A stretch of DNA of 64,000 nt from Ktedonobacteria bacterium. GTDB taxonomy: Bacteria; Chloroflexota; Ktedonobacteria; Ktedonobacterales; JACDGC01. The notes beneath the pieces were generated by a model. That model saw only the letters and a list, made by a program, of their open reading frames with translations. It made no database searches and was not told the DNA's origin. Below, piece by piece: positions 46,815-55,940 of the stretch. Both the position numbers and the translations under genes were made by a program. The first letter of the stretch is position 1, and every line of letters starts with the position of its first letter. Location of the stretch: NCBI GenBank assembly GCA_027459785.1, contig DAIDGU010000054.1:20203-84202 (forward strand), given 5' to 3'.

Positions 46815-48421
46815 CTCTCACCGCCCATGTCGATACCTTCGCGCAGGATCATTTGCCGCCGCGTGACCAGTGGCCGGCGCTGATCTACGACATCCCAGAG
46901 GTGCAGTATCCCGACCGGCTGAACTGCGCGATGGAGCTGCTGGATGGGGCCGTGGCGCGCGGCTGGGGCGACCGCCCCGCGATCTTGAGCGCGGAGGGTA
47001 CGCTCACCTACGCGCAGATGCTGGATCAGGTGAACCGGCTGGCGCGTGTGCTGACGGAGGATCTGGGTCTGGTGCCGGGCAACCGTGTGTTGCTGCGCGG
47101 CGCGAACGATCCGACGATGGCAGTCGCCTGGTTCGCCGTCGTCAAGGCCGGGCTGATCGTCGTCGCCACGATGCCGCTCTTGCGGGAAAAAGAACTGGTG
47201 GATGTGATCGACAAGGCGCAGATCAGCGCCGCCCTGTGCGACAAGCGCCTGGCGGATGAACTGCTGGCCGCGCAACAAGCCTGCCCCTTCCTGCAACGGA
47301 TTGTCTATTATAATGATCCATCAGCGGAGGGACTGGCGGCGCGCATGGCACGCAAGACGCCGGTGTATGGCGGCGTGGGGACGGCCACGGACGACATCGC
47401 GTTGATCGCCTTCACGTCCGGTTCGACAGGCAAGCCCAAGGGGACGCTGCACGCGCACCGCGACGTGCTGGCGATCTGCGACTGCTTCCCCAAATCGACG
47501 CTGGGCATCCGGGCGGCTGACATCTGCATCGGCACGCCGCCGCTGTCCTTCACCTTCGGGCTGGGGGGGCTGCTGCTCTTTCCGCTGCGCGTCGGCGCGG
47601 CGACGGTGTTGCTGGAAAAGCTGACGCCCGCCACGATGCTGCAAGCGATGAGCGATTACCGAGCGACGATCACGTGGTCCACCCCGCTCTTCTACCGCCA
47701 GATGGCCGGCCTGGTGGGGACGTATGACCTGGCGACGTTGCGGGCCAGCGTCTCCGCCGGTGAGGCGCTGCCGCCTTCCACGCGGGCGCTGTGGCAAGAT
47801 GCGACGGGCATCACGCTCATCGACGGCATCGGCGCGACGGAGATGCTGCACATCTTCATATCCGCTGCTGGCGCGGACGTGCGCCCCGGCGCGACGGGCA
47901 AGGCGATCCCTGGCTATCGGGCGCGCATCGTGGACGATGACGGTCATCCCCTGCCGGCGGGCGAGGTGGGGCGCCTGGCGGTGCAGGGGCCGACGGGGTG
48001 CCGTTACCTGGCCGACGAGCGCCAGCGCGTGTATGTGCAAAATGGCTGGAACCTCACTGGCGACGCTTATCTGATGGACGCCGACGGCTACTTCTGGTTC
48101 CAGGCGCGCACGGACGATATCATCCTGACGGCGGGCTATAACGTCGCCGGGCCGGAAGTGGAAAACGCCCTGTTGGAACATCCCGCCGTGGCCGAATGCG
48201 CCGTCGTGGGCGCACCCGACGCGGAGCGCGGCACCATCGTGAAAGCCTTCATCGTCCTCAAGCCGGGCTACACCGGCGATGCCGCGCTGGCACAATCCCT
48301 GCAAGCCTTTGTTAAAAATGCCATCGCGCCGTATAAATATCCGCGCGAGGTCGAGTTCTGCGCCACCCTGCCCCGCGCCGACACCGGCAAACTGCAACGC
48401 TTCAAGCTGCGGCAGGGGTGA
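46811..48421 (+). CDS. Benzoate-CoA ligase family enzyme, probably 2-aminobenzoate-CoA ligase
   Basis: A 536-residue ANL-family adenylating enzyme that forms an aryl-CoA with ATP. The P-loop is [18 protein letters not shown], the adenine-binding motif is [10 protein letters not shown], the hinge is [13 protein letters not shown] and the catalytic lysine lies near the C-terminus in [13 protein letters not shown]. The pairing with a monooxygenase/reductase of the 2-aminobenzoyl-CoA type suggests anthranilate as substrate; benzoate or salicylate are alternatives. It overlaps the dehydrogenase gene by 4 bp. Confidence 0.85.
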   Translation: MTLTAHVDTFAQDHLPPRDQWPALIYDIPEVQYPDRLNCAMELLDGAVARGWGDRPAILSAEGTLTYAQMLDQVNRLARVLTEDLGLVPGNRVLLRGANDPTMAVAWFAVVKAGLIVVATMPLLREKELVDVIDKAQISAALCDKRLADELLAAQQACPFLQRIVYYNDPSAEGLAARMARKTPVYGGVGTATDDIALIAFTSGSTGKPKGTLHAHRDVLAICDCFPKSTLGIRAADICIGTPPLSFTFGLGGLLLFPLRVGAATVLLEKLTPATMLQAMSDYRATITWSTPLFYRQMAGLVGTYDLATLRASVSAGEALPPSTRALWQDATGITLIDGIGATEMLHIFISAAGADVRPGATGKAIPGYRARIVDDDGHPLPAGEVGRLAVQGPTGCRYLADERQRVYVQNGWNLTGDAYLMDADGYFWFQARTDDIILTAGYNVAGPEVENALLEHPAVAECAVVGAPDAERGTIVKAFIVLKPGYTGDAALAQSLQAFVKNAIAPYKYPREVEFCATLPRADTGKLQRFKLRQG

Positions 48422-48429
48422 CACGGGGC

Positions 48430-48465
48430 AGAACACGAAGGCCACGAAAATGAACACGAAGGTCA
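48430..48465. repeat. CACGAA repeat unit
   Basis: GAACACGAAGGCCACGAAAA and GAACACGAAGG are two direct units of the family seen between the suf genes, here just after the ligase gene. Confidence 0.6.
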
Positions 48466-48489
48466 AGCAATAAAGACGCGGAGGCTCTG

Positions 48490-48885
48490 ATGCAATTCTT
48501 GCAGCCGCCAGACTGGGCCAGGCCGCGCGGCTATGCCAACGGCGTTGTCGCGCAGGGGCGGCTTGTTTTCATCAGCGGGCAGATCGGGTGGGACGGGCAG
48601 GGTCGTTTCGCCAGCGACGATTTCGTCGGCCAGGCCCGCCAGGCGCTCAGCAACATTCTGGCGATTCTGGTGGAAGCGGGCGGGAGCGCGGAGCATGTCG
48701 TTCGCCTGACGTGGTACATTGTCGATAAGCAGGAATATCTGGCGAGCGGGGTTGCGCTGGGTCGCGCCTATCGGGAGGTGATGGGCCACCACTTCCCCGC
48801 GATGTCTGTCGTGCAGGTGGCCGCCTTGTTGGAAGACCGCGCCCGTGTCGAGATCGAAGCGACTGCCGTTCTGCCAGAGGTGTGA
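48490..48885 (+). CDS. RidA-family deaminase
   Basis: A 131-residue YjgF/YER057c/UK114 protein that hydrolyses reactive enamine/imine intermediates to ketone and ammonia. The signature YANGVVAQGRLVFISGQIG and the conserved Arg in EDRARVEIEATA (carboxylate-binding, RidA-type) are present. At the end of an aminobenzoate-type cluster it would release the amino group as ammonia, as 2-aminomuconate deaminase-like RidA proteins do. GGAGG lies 7 nt before the ATG. Confidence 0.9.
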   Translation: MQFLQPPDWARPRGYANGVVAQGRLVFISGQIGWDGQGRFASDDFVGQARQALSNILAILVEAGGSAEHVVRLTWYIVDKQEYLASGVALGRAYREVMGHHFPAMSVVQVAALLEDRARVEIEATAVLPEV

Positions 48886-49043
48886 GGAGATGGCATTGGC
48901 AAGGCCAGTAACGCTATCCGATCTGGACACCGCCATGCTATCATATAGTAGAATGGATATATGGCTCGCGCGGCACGTTCCCAAAAGTCACCCGATTGCA
49001 ACAAGCGCGTGTATAGAGAAGAAGAGAGGCGAGAGTTCTGACA

Positions 49044-49658
49044 GTGCAACGTGATGAGGATGCCCAACTGGTCACTCGCCTGGCCGGGGGAGATGAAACG
49101 GCGCTGGAACCGCTGTATGAGCATTATGGCAAGCTGGTCTTTTCGCTGGCTTTGCGCATCGTGCATGACAGCGCCACCGCCGAGGAAGTGACGCAAGAGG
49201 TCTTTGTGCGCTTGTGGCGTTCGGCGGCGAGTTTCGCGGCGGAACGGGGCAGCGTGCAGACATGGCTCCTGCGCATCACCCACAACCTGGCGCTGAACGA
49301 GATTCGCCGGCGGCAGAGCCGCCCGGTGGCGGCAGACCATTTCGACTGGACCGTGGAAGGCACCCTGCTGGTGGATAGCCGCCAGGATGGTGATCCCGCC
49401 CTGGCGGCATGGCTGCGCGAACGGGCAGCTAGCATCCAACACGCGCTGGCCCAATTGCCGGAAGCGCAACGCAAGGCCATTGCGCTGGCGTTTTTTGGCG
49501 GCCTTTCGCAAGCGGAAGTCGCGGCGGCTTTGGGCGAGCCGCTCGGCACGGTAAAAAGCCGTATCCGTGTGGGCATGCAACGGTTGCGGGATCTGTTGCT
49601 CGCCGATGGGATCGACGCACATTCCCTAGAAGCAAGCACTTATGAGAACGAAAGATAG
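49044..49658 (+). CDS. ECF-type RNA polymerase sigma factor
   Basis: A 204-residue sigma factor with regions 2 and 4 only. Region 2 is in EPLYEHYGKLVFSLALRIV...EEVTQEVFVRLWR, followed by TWLLRITHNLALNEIRRR; region 4 is LPEAQRKAIALAFFGGLSQ...GTVKSRIRVGMQRLR. The start is a GTG at 49044. The anti-sigma gene overlaps its end by 17 bp, so the two are coupled, resembling SigK/RskA pairs. The target regulon may include the pair itself. Confidence 0.93.
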   Translation: MQRDEDAQLVTRLAGGDETALEPLYEHYGKLVFSLALRIVHDSATAEEVTQEVFVRLWRSAASFAAERGSVQTWLLRITHNLALNEIRRRQSRPVAADHFDWTVEGTLLVDSRQDGDPALAAWLRERAASIQHALAQLPEAQRKAIALAFFGGLSQAEVAAALGEPLGTVKSRIRVGMQRLRDLLLADGIDAHSLEASTYENER

Positions 49659-50418
49659 CAATTCGATGATGAACGAGTTACACCATGTCACCGATCTGCT
49701 GGACGCCTATGCCCTGGGTGCCTTGGAAGCGTATGAGGTCGCCCAGGTCGAGGCGCATCTAGAACTATGCCCGGTATGCCGCGCCCAGGCGGAAGTTGCC
49801 CGCGCGATCGCGCAGCAATTGCTATTGAGCGCGCCGCTCGTCGCGCCGCCCGCCGGCCTGAAGGCGAAGGTGCTGGCGCGTGTGCATGCCGCCGCCGCGC
49901 AGGACCGCGCCGTCGCCGAGGCCGTCGCCCCCACGTCGGTCGCCGCCAACGCGCCCGACAAGCCAGAGGTGACGCGCCGCCGCACGATGCTCCGCCGCAT
50001 GCTTGATACGATGCTTGGTGCCGAACCGCTGAATACGGAAGATCCCGTCGCCGCGCTGCTGCTCAAATTGCTGGCCGAGCCGGCCTGCGAGGTGTGGAGC
50101 GTTGCAGGGACGAAGGACGCGCCGAAAAACGCCGCCGCTCGCTTCGTGGGCGTGCCGAACGACCGCGAGGGCGTGCTCATCACCGCCGGGCTGCGCAACC
50201 TCGCGCCGGATCAGGCGTATCAGGTGTGGTTGTTGCACGACGGCAAGCCGGAGCCGAACGCGCTCTTCCGCGTGGAACGTGGCGGGCGCGGCCACCAGAT
50301 CGTGCAAGCGCCGACGCGCCTGCGCGACTTCGAGGTCGTCGCCGTCACCCCCGAACCCGCCAGCGGCAGCCCCGCGCCCACCGGCCCCATCGTGCTGATG
50401 GGCGCGCTCACGGCGTAA
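49642..50418 (+). CDS. RskA-type anti-sigma factor without an obvious membrane span
   Basis: A 258-residue protein that should bind and hold the preceding sigma factor. Residues 10-75 form a zinc anti-sigma domain (H-x3-C-x2-C in HLELCPVCRA), followed by an Ala/Pro linker. The C-terminal half matches the RskA C-terminal domain (VWSVAGTKDA, ITAGLRNLAPDQAYQVWLL, PTGPIVLMG). RskA proteins normally have a membrane span between the halves, but here the linker (residues about 110-150) is charged (RRRTMLRRML) with no 18-residue hydrophobic stretch. An internal ATG at 49666 is an alternative start. Confidence 0.85.
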   Translation: MRTKDSNSMMNELHHVTDLLDAYALGALEAYEVAQVEAHLELCPVCRAQAEVARAIAQQLLLSAPLVAPPAGLKAKVLARVHAAAAQDRAVAEAVAPTSVAANAPDKPEVTRRRTMLRRMLDTMLGAEPLNTEDPVAALLLKLLAEPACEVWSVAGTKDAPKNAAARFVGVPNDREGVLITAGLRNLAPDQAYQVWLLHDGKPEPNALFRVERGGRGHQIVQAPTRLRDFEVVAVTPEPASGSPAPTGPIVLMGALTA

Positions 50419-50463
50419 TCGGCTCCCCGGCTCTCACGCATCGAGTGGAGGAAGCGTCCTGCC

Positions 50464-51771
50464 ATGCCAATACCCCCTGGTCGTTATGGGCTGCCCCTGG
50501 CGGGCGAGATGATTCCCCTCTACTCCGACTTCTATGGCTTCGCGCAGCGCAAATATCAACGCTATGGCCCGATCTTTCGCACGCATGCCAATTACCACAA
50601 GGCGGTGGTGCTGCTGAGCGCCGAGGCGCAGCAACATGTGCTGCTTACCCACCAAAAAAACTTCACTGCCGGCGTCGGCTATGCCCCGATCCATGATCTG
50701 ATGCAAGACGCGCTGATCTTGCTGGATGGCACCGTCCATCGCCAACAGCGCAGTTGGATGACCCCGGCGTTTCATGGGCGCAACATGCCGGCGTATCTGG
50801 CGACCATCGAGCGCATCTTCGACGAACACCTGGCGGCGTGGGGCAAGGAAGGGACCGTCGCGTTTTATCCCGCTGCCGCCGCCATGACCTTCGAGCTAGG
50901 CGCGGCGCTCTTCCTGGGATTGGAACTGCGCGACGACAAGCACCATTTATTGGAGCTTTGGACGCAGTATGCCGCCGGCGTCAACACGCTGCTACATGTC
51001 AAAGGCCCATTCACGACGTATGGCCGCTCTTTCATCGCTCGCGCGAAAATCGACGCGCTGGTGCGGGGGATTATCGCCCAAGAGCGGGCCAGCGCCACGC
51101 AGAGCCTGGTCCATCTGCTCACCGAGGCGCGGGACGAAGCCGGCAATGCGATGCCCGAAGCCGATCTCGTGACGCAGTTGCGCTTCCTGCTTTTCGCCTC
51201 CTATGACACGACGACCGGCACCCTCGCCTGGCTGTTGGCCGAATTGCTGCGCCACCCCGACCTGCTGGCGCGCGTGCGCGCGGAGGTTGCCGGCGACGCC
51301 GACAAGGGGCCGCTGACCTATGCCGATCTCACGGCCCAGCGGCCCCTGACTGATGCCGTCATCAACGAGACGTTGCGCTTGCATCCGCAGGTGATGATGT
51401 TCGCGCGCGGCATCGCGCAAGACGATCACTTCGGCGGCTACGACCTGCCGGCGGGGTGGATCGCAATCCTCTTGCCAGTCTTCACGAACCGCTTGCCCGA
51501 CTACTTCACTGATCCCCAGACGTTCGATCCCGACCGCTTCTTGCCACCCCGCGAGGAACACAAACGCCACCCGTATAGCTTCATCGGCTTCGGCGGCGGC
51601 GCACACGCCTGCATCGGCGAAAACACCGCGCGCATCGAGATCAAGGCGCTGCTGACGTTGCTCCTGCGCCGTTTCGCCACGCTGGAATTGGTCCCCCAGC
51701 AAGATCTGCGCGAGGTCTATCTGCCGCTGAGCCGGCCCAAGGGCGATGTGTGGCTCAGCTATCGCCGCTAG
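50464..51771 (+). CDS. Cytochrome P450
   Basis: A 435-residue soluble haem monooxygenase. The I-helix oxygen-binding region is ASYDTTTGTLAWLL, the K-helix ExxR is in NETLRLHP, the meander/PERF region is FDPDRFLPP and the haem loop is FGGGAHACIGE with the ligand Cys. No fused reductase is present, so it needs external redox partners. The overall layout resembles CYP120/CYP51-like bacterial P450s. It begins 45 bp after the anti-sigma gene and converges with the glycosylase gene, overlapping it by 17 bp. Substrate unknown. Confidence 0.93.
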   Translation: MPIPPGRYGLPLAGEMIPLYSDFYGFAQRKYQRYGPIFRTHANYHKAVVLLSAEAQQHVLLTHQKNFTAGVGYAPIHDLMQDALILLDGTVHRQQRSWMTPAFHGRNMPAYLATIERIFDEHLAAWGKEGTVAFYPAAAAMTFELGAALFLGLELRDDKHHLLELWTQYAAGVNTLLHVKGPFTTYGRSFIARAKIDALVRGIIAQERASATQSLVHLLTEARDEAGNAMPEADLVTQLRFLLFASYDTTTGTLAWLLAELLRHPDLLARVRAEVAGDADKGPLTYADLTAQRPLTDAVINETLRLHPQVMMFARGIAQDDHFGGYDLPAGWIAILLPVFTNRLPDYFTDPQTFDPDRFLPPREEHKRHPYSFIGFGGGAHACIGENTARIEIKALLTLLLRRFATLELVPQQDLREVYLPLSRPKGDVWLSYRR

Positions 51772-52444
51772 CCGCCGAGGCGGTGGCAGGCAAGCCGCTA
51801 TCGATTGCGGGGTCCGAGCCGTTACCGTGCAGATGCGCTTCGCGTAGGGCGCTCAGTTCCGCCAGGGCGCGGTCCACCAGCGCCTGGTGTGGGGGTGCGT
51901 TGAGCCAGCGACTGACGCCGGAAGGATGCGGCAAGGGCAGCCAGATGCGCCCGTCGCGGGCGAAGACCTCACCGACGCACTGGTCCAGCGGCAGCGGTCC
52001 CAGGAAGGCGCGAATCGCCAGGCCGCCGACGAGCAGTACCACGCGCGGATCGATGATGGCGAACTCCGCCGCCAGCCACGGGCGACAGCGCGCGATCTCC
52101 GCCGGGGAGGGGGCGCGGTCGCCTTTGCCCGCCGTCGCTTTGCCAGGGAAGCAGCGCGTGAGCGCCGTCAGATAGACGCCCGTGCGCAGGTAGTTCGGGG
52201 GGAAGCCGGCGCGCGTCAGCCAGCGATCCAGCACCACGCCGCCCGGTCCGCCGAAGGGGATGCCGCGCTCCACCGAGAGTCGTCCCGGTGCTTGGCCGAT
52301 CAGCATCAGCCAGGCGTCCGCCGGGCCGCGCGCGCCGGCGACGGCGTTCGCCGCCGTCAGGTCGCCGGCGGCCACACATGCCCGGCAAGCCGCGATCTGC
52401 GCTTGCAACGCGGCGAGTTCCGCCTGTGACGAGTGTTGTTCCAT
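51755..52444 (-). CDS. Uracil-DNA glycosylase superfamily protein (family 4/5-like)
   Basis: A 229-residue base-excision repair enzyme. The active-site motif 1 is MLIGQAPGR and motif 3 is LPHPSGVSRW. Four cysteines, CRAC near residue 20 and a later pair in TRCFPG and ARCRPW, fit the 4Fe-4S cluster ligands of family 4/5 enzymes. It removes uracil or related damaged bases from DNA. GGAGAA lies 14 nt before the ATG at 52444; the longer frame to 52579 runs through repeat DNA. The Ser/Ala-rich tail overlaps the P450 gene. Confidence 0.85.
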   Translation of the reverse strand: MEQHSSQAELAALQAQIAACRACVAAGDLTAANAVAGARGPADAWLMLIGQAPGRLSVERGIPFGGPGGVVLDRWLTRAGFPPNYLRTGVYLTALTRCFPGKATAGKGDRAPSPAEIARCRPWLAAEFAIIDPRVVLLVGGLAIRAFLGPLPLDQCVGEVFARDGRIWLPLPHPSGVSRWLNAPPHQALVDRALAELSALREAHLHGNGSDPAIDSGLPATASAASGDS

Positions 52445-52532
52445 AGCAAAATTGTATTCTCCTGCAAGTAAAACTGCAATCGCCGGTGCAGGTGCAATCC
52501 CGCTTGCGTGCAAACAGGCACTGGCGCAAGCC

Positions 52533-52558
52533 CGGACAGACAGGAATGGCTGTCCTCC
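52533..52558. repeat. GGACAGACAGGAATGGCTGTCC palindrome
   Basis: An imperfect palindrome of the family at 4561, 7297 and 20281. It lies in a gene-free gap of 384 bp (52445-52828) that also holds the unit at 52610. Confidence 0.55.
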
Positions 52559-52609
52559 GTTATTACCCCAAAAGGTCAAAATATCGTCGGTCCTTTAGAG
52601 CAAGTTGCA

Positions 52610-52700
52610 CAACGATTGATCAAACTTGCCGCGTTTTAGTCCGCACAGGCGGACTTCGTCGCCGCTAGGCGCTTAGGCGCGGTTTCAACCGCCCGCTTGC
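52610..52700. repeat. Composite palindromic repeat with GCGGTTTCAACCGCCCGC
   Basis: GTCCGCACAGGCGGAC (52641-52656) is a palindrome followed by GCCGCTAGGCGCTTAGGCGC and GGTTTCAACCGCCCGC. The second half is the same as in the 23320-23520 repeat. Confidence 0.6.
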
Positions 52701-52828
52701 TCAATGGCAATGCAACTTGCTTTAATGACAGGGAATGACGGGCCGCCGCAGATGGGATAGAGGGGGATGTTGGCCTGGGGCTGGGGTCGCGCTTGTGCTA
52801 TGCTACCTACAGGACGAGGAGGTGTGGC

Positions 52829-53461
52829 ATGTCATTCGATGGTGACGGACAACATTACCCCAATGGACAGGGCGCGAACGCGGGGGGCAAGTGGCTTTCG
52901 GAGGGCGGGCGACTGCGCTGGGTGCCGGCGCGCGACCTGGCGGGCGAAGACGCGGCGGATGATGACACGGGGCGCGACCTGGACGACCTGGATGAAGCGA
53001 CCTGGGCGAGCGACGTGCCGCCGCTTCCGCCCGGAGCGCCGGAAAGCGCGCGGGTGCGCGCCGCGCTGGCTTGGTTGCAGCGCATGCGCGACAGTGAACG
53101 CGATATCGTCGGCGAACTGGGCATCATCGAGCGCGACCAATATCGCCAGCAAGATGCCGCGCCTCCCCGGCGCATGCGCGGCCCCCAACCGCCCAGCCTT
53201 ATCACGCTGCAAATGACCGAGCATGGCGCGGCGGCGGAGTGGTTCGACGCGGCGGCGCAGGCATTGACCGATGCGGCGGAGCGCAGCCCTGGCCGCGCCC
53301 TGGTGGAATGGTACCTTTGGCTGCTGGCGACCGCCCCGCCCACGCCGCTGGAGGGCGATCCACTGGCGGCGGCACGGGCGCAGGGGACCGACGCCGCCCG
53401 GCAACGGGCGCAACGCCACGCCGAACACCTGGCGCTACCGGAGATGGACGACGAGGAGTGA
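52829..53461 (+). CDS. Hypothetical acidic/Ala-rich soluble protein
   Basis: A 210-residue protein with no signal peptide or membrane span. The N-terminus is Gly-rich (DGDGQHYPNGQGANAGGKW), then come an acidic segment (residues 40-60), an Arg/Glu helix region (SARVRAALAWLQRMRDSERD) and a C-terminal helical region (TDAAERSPGRALVEWYLWLL). No family is recognised. GAGGAGG lies 6 nt before the ATG. It is a single gene between the UDG gene and degraded sequence. Codon usage is typical of the window, so it is likely a real gene. Confidence 0.7.
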   Translation: MSFDGDGQHYPNGQGANAGGKWLSEGGRLRWVPARDLAGEDAADDDTGRDLDDLDEATWASDVPPLPPGAPESARVRAALAWLQRMRDSERDIVGELGIIERDQYRQQDAAPPRRMRGPQPPSLITLQMTEHGAAAEWFDAAAQALTDAAERSPGRALVEWYLWLLATAPPTPLEGDPLAAARAQGTDAARQRAQRHAEHLALPEMDDEE

Positions 53462-53539
53462 GCCGTCTCGGTCTGTTTCAAATTCGTGATTGTAAACCTC
53501 ACACCAAAACGATGAAAAGGGCTTGTGTTTAGACCATAC

Positions 53540-53842
53540 GTGGTTATAATGAAAAATGGTCGTTGCGAGAGTGAGGTTGCTTGGTAAAGCGCAGTACGCT
53601 TGGCGCTAGCGCGACTCTCGTGCGCACTGGTTTTCGCGCGGCAACCACGGGGACTATGCCCGGCTGAACGAATTGGAACAAAATACGCGGGGACCGATCT
53701 TCCCGGTGGACGCCTATGAGCGGCTCTGGTGCCTGAAAGTGGCGCTTCTCGTTGGCACACACAGGCCGAGCATAGCCTGACGGTGATCGATGCGCCGTGG
53801 TATCGGGAATATTCCGCATATACCTGGCGCAACCTGTAACGC
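53540..53842 (+). pseudogene. Degraded coding remnant, frameshifted
   Basis: The plus strand holds protein-like stretches in different frames. One reads WFSRGNHGDYARLNELEQNT...RGPIFPVDAYERLWCLK (53631-53738) and then meets a stop; the next, QAEHSLTVIDAPWYREYSAY (53762-53839), continues in another frame and ends TWRNL-stop. The arms TGCGAGAGTG and GACTCTCGTGC at its left side suggest an insertion scar. I cannot name the parent gene. Confidence 0.45.
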
Positions 53843-53945
53843 CTACAAGCATTGGCACGAGATAAGCGTGCGAGCCGCGTGTGTTCGCACGAACAAAGAT
53901 GCTTCGGCGTCTTTTCAGTTAGGGTTCGTAGTGTTGGGGGGTCCG

Positions 53946-54437
53946 ATGAGGCACGCTGAGGAGAAAACGCTCGAGGATGAAATCGCCTTTTGCGAGCAGC
54001 AGAGCCATTACCACGCGCAACAGTACTTATTTTACTCTCAGAAGTTGAACGATCTGAAGCAAAGCGCCCGCCTACCCGAAGGGCGCATCCAAGTTGCCGC
54101 GAACGACAAAAACGACTACGCCGACACCGACGTCAACGATGAGCAATGGGAAAAGATTTTGCCACTCATCCGTGGCAAAAAACGCTATGGCCGACCGATG
54201 GTTGAGCCGCGCCGCGTCCTCAACGGCATCCTCTACGTCCTGGGCCACGATTGTGCCTGGAATAAGATGCCCAAGCGCTATGGCAGCTACGTCACCTGCT
54301 GGCGGCGGCTGTTACACTGGCAAAGCCAGGGCATCTGGCACCAGATCGAACACATCCTGATGAGCGCGCGGCTCCCCATGCCGCCGCCTAGCGCCGTCAA
54401 CGTCTTTAGCGATATCCACCTGGAAAACGGCTACTAG
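53946..54437 (+). CDS. IS5-family transposase, N-terminal (DUF4096-type) part
   Basis: A 163-residue protein. The second half has the IS5/IS402 N-terminal helix-turn-helix domain (VNDEQWEKILPLIRGKKRYG, then RPMVEPRRVLNGILYVLGHD and GSYVTCWRRLLHWQSQG). The first 60 residues are an unusual polar helix (YYHAQQYLFYSQKLN). A downstream DDE catalytic half, normally in the same or a second ORF, is absent: after the stop the sequence goes straight into repeat C. It is therefore a remnant of an IS or a domesticated DNA-binding protein. Confidence 0.7.
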   Translation: MRHAEEKTLEDEIAFCEQQSHYHAQQYLFYSQKLNDLKQSARLPEGRIQVAANDKNDYADTDVNDEQWEKILPLIRGKKRYGRPMVEPRRVLNGILYVLGHDCAWNKMPKRYGSYVTCWRRLLHWQSQGIWHQIEHILMSARLPMPPPSAVNVFSDIHLENGY

Positions 54438-54449
54438 CCCGGCCCCGGT

Positions 54450-54491
54450 GGCCCCACCCCCGGCCCCTCCCCATCTGCGGATGGAGAGGGG
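54450..54491. repeat. Partial copy (C) of the 168-bp element
   Basis: GGCCCCACCCCCGGCCCCTC with the following CCATCTGCGGATGGAGAGGG matches one arm of copies A and B. It lies directly after the IS5-family remnant and before the LysR gene. Confidence 0.65.
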
Positions 54492-54517
54492 AGACGAGAC
54501 GGGGGCGTTCACGGTTG

Positions 54518-55516
54518 TCAGCGGCGGGCGGCTTCGGCCACGGGCTGGGGCAGCAGCAGGGCGCGACGGCGGAACTCGTTGCAGATCTCGCGCAAAGCGG
54601 GCTGGTCCAGCCGGTTGTCGGGGTGGTGCGCCAGCAAGATCTGCACATAGATCGGTTCTTCGGCCAGATGCACGATGGCGAGTTCGCCGGCCTGCACCTC
54701 CTGTGCCAGCGCGAAATAGGGCAGCATCGCCACGCCCGGCCCCGCCTGCACCGACGACTTCACCGCCTCGATGTTGGAAAACGCATCGCGGCGCTGGATG
54801 GGGACGTTCGCGCGGCGCAGCAGCCCCTCGAAGATGGCGCGGTAGGTGGACTGATCTTTATCCAACACGATCACTTCGTCGCGCAGTTCATCAATGGCGA
54901 CGGGCGTGCCGCGCTGAATGAAACGGTGGTTGGGATTCGTGAAGAGGCACATGGGGCTACGGGCGATGGGTTCAACGGCCAACTCGCGGTCCGTGTAGGG
55001 ATCGCGCTCGATCAGCAAGCCCAGCGCGGCGCGCTTGTGGATGACCTCGTTGCGCACCACCGCGCTGCGCGCCGTGAAGAAACGCCAGCCGCCCGGCGGC
55101 AGGATGCCGCGCTCGTGCATCGCCGCGCGCACGCCGGCCAGCAGACCCGTCGCCAGGCTTTCCGGCAGCGCCACCACGATCTGCCCGCGTGGCGCGGGGA
55201 CGGCCAGCGTCGTCAGCAGATCATCGAAGGCGGCGACGATCTGCTGCATATAGGGCAGATGGCGTTCGCCCTGCGCCGTCATGCGGGGCGTCAGGCGCTG
55301 GTGTGGCTGCGAACGCTCGAAGAGGTCGTGATTGAACCACTCTTCTAAGAGGCGAATGCGCTCGCTCAACAGATCCTGACTCACCCCCAGGCGACGACTG
55401 GCCTCCGCGATGGTATGCCAGCGACGATAGGCCAGCACAGCCTCGAACCATTCGATACGCGGGCGGCGCTGCCGTGAACCACTGGTGGAATCGGACTCTG
55501 GCGGGTGACTGGCCAT
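54518..55516 (-). CDS. LysR-family transcriptional regulator
   Basis: A 332-residue regulator. The winged HTH (residues about 25-85) has the LysR pattern RWHTIAEASRRLGVSQDLLSERIRLLEE, followed by a substrate-binding domain (RGQIVVALPESLATGLL, GPGVAMLPYFAL). GAGGGG lies 7 nt before the ATG at 55516; the longer frame to 55588 runs into the 168-bp repeat. It is divergent from korA and may regulate it, although repeat B lies between them. Confidence 0.85.
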   Translation of the reverse strand: MASHPPESDSTSGSRQRRPRIEWFEAVLAYRRWHTIAEASRRLGVSQDLLSERIRLLEEWFNHDLFERSQPHQRLTPRMTAQGERHLPYMQQIVAAFDDLLTTLAVPAPRGQIVVALPESLATGLLAGVRAAMHERGILPPGGWRFFTARSAVVRNEVIHKRAALGLLIERDPYTDRELAVEPIARSPMCLFTNPNHRFIQRGTPVAIDELRDEVIVLDKDQSTYRAIFEGLLRRANVPIQRRDAFSNIEAVKSSVQAGPGVAMLPYFALAQEVQAGELAIVHLAEEPIYVQILLAHHPDNRLDQPALREICNEFRRRALLLPQPVAEAARR

Positions 55517-55539
55517 ACTGAACCCCCTCACGCTTGGGT

Positions 55540-55707
55540 GGCCCCACCCCCAACCCTCCCGTCGCTTCACGGGAACCCTGCTCCCCATCTGCGGATGGAG
55601 AGGGGCGATCAGACACTGTAGGGTGATCGCGTTGATCTTGGCTGATCACTATCCGAACGATCTCCCCCTCTCCATCGGAGATGGGGAGGGGGCCGGGGGG
55701 TGGGGCC
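55540..55707. repeat. 168-bp inverted-repeat element, copy B
   Basis: The reverse complement of copy A at 15397-15564, with the same length and the same GGCCCCACCCCC termini. It occupies the LysR-korA divergent gap. The remaining 55708-55940 should hold the korA promoter, but I see no clear -35/-10 pair. Confidence 0.85.
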
Positions 55708-55940
55708 ACGTTTTCCTCTTATTATAACATCATTCCCGCGAAATTGTCGGATTTTGCCGCAGGGCTACGAGTGGGCATAATTCAGGCCAGGTGTTATCAT
55801 ACTTGTATACGTAACGCGCTCACGTTGGGAGTGACGCGCCACCACCATCAGGCAATGTCGCGCCTGGCCTGCCGCCTGTTCTGCTTAGGGGCCGCGCACG
55901 TGTCTGGCGACCAAGTATCGCACAAGGAGACCGGCACAGG

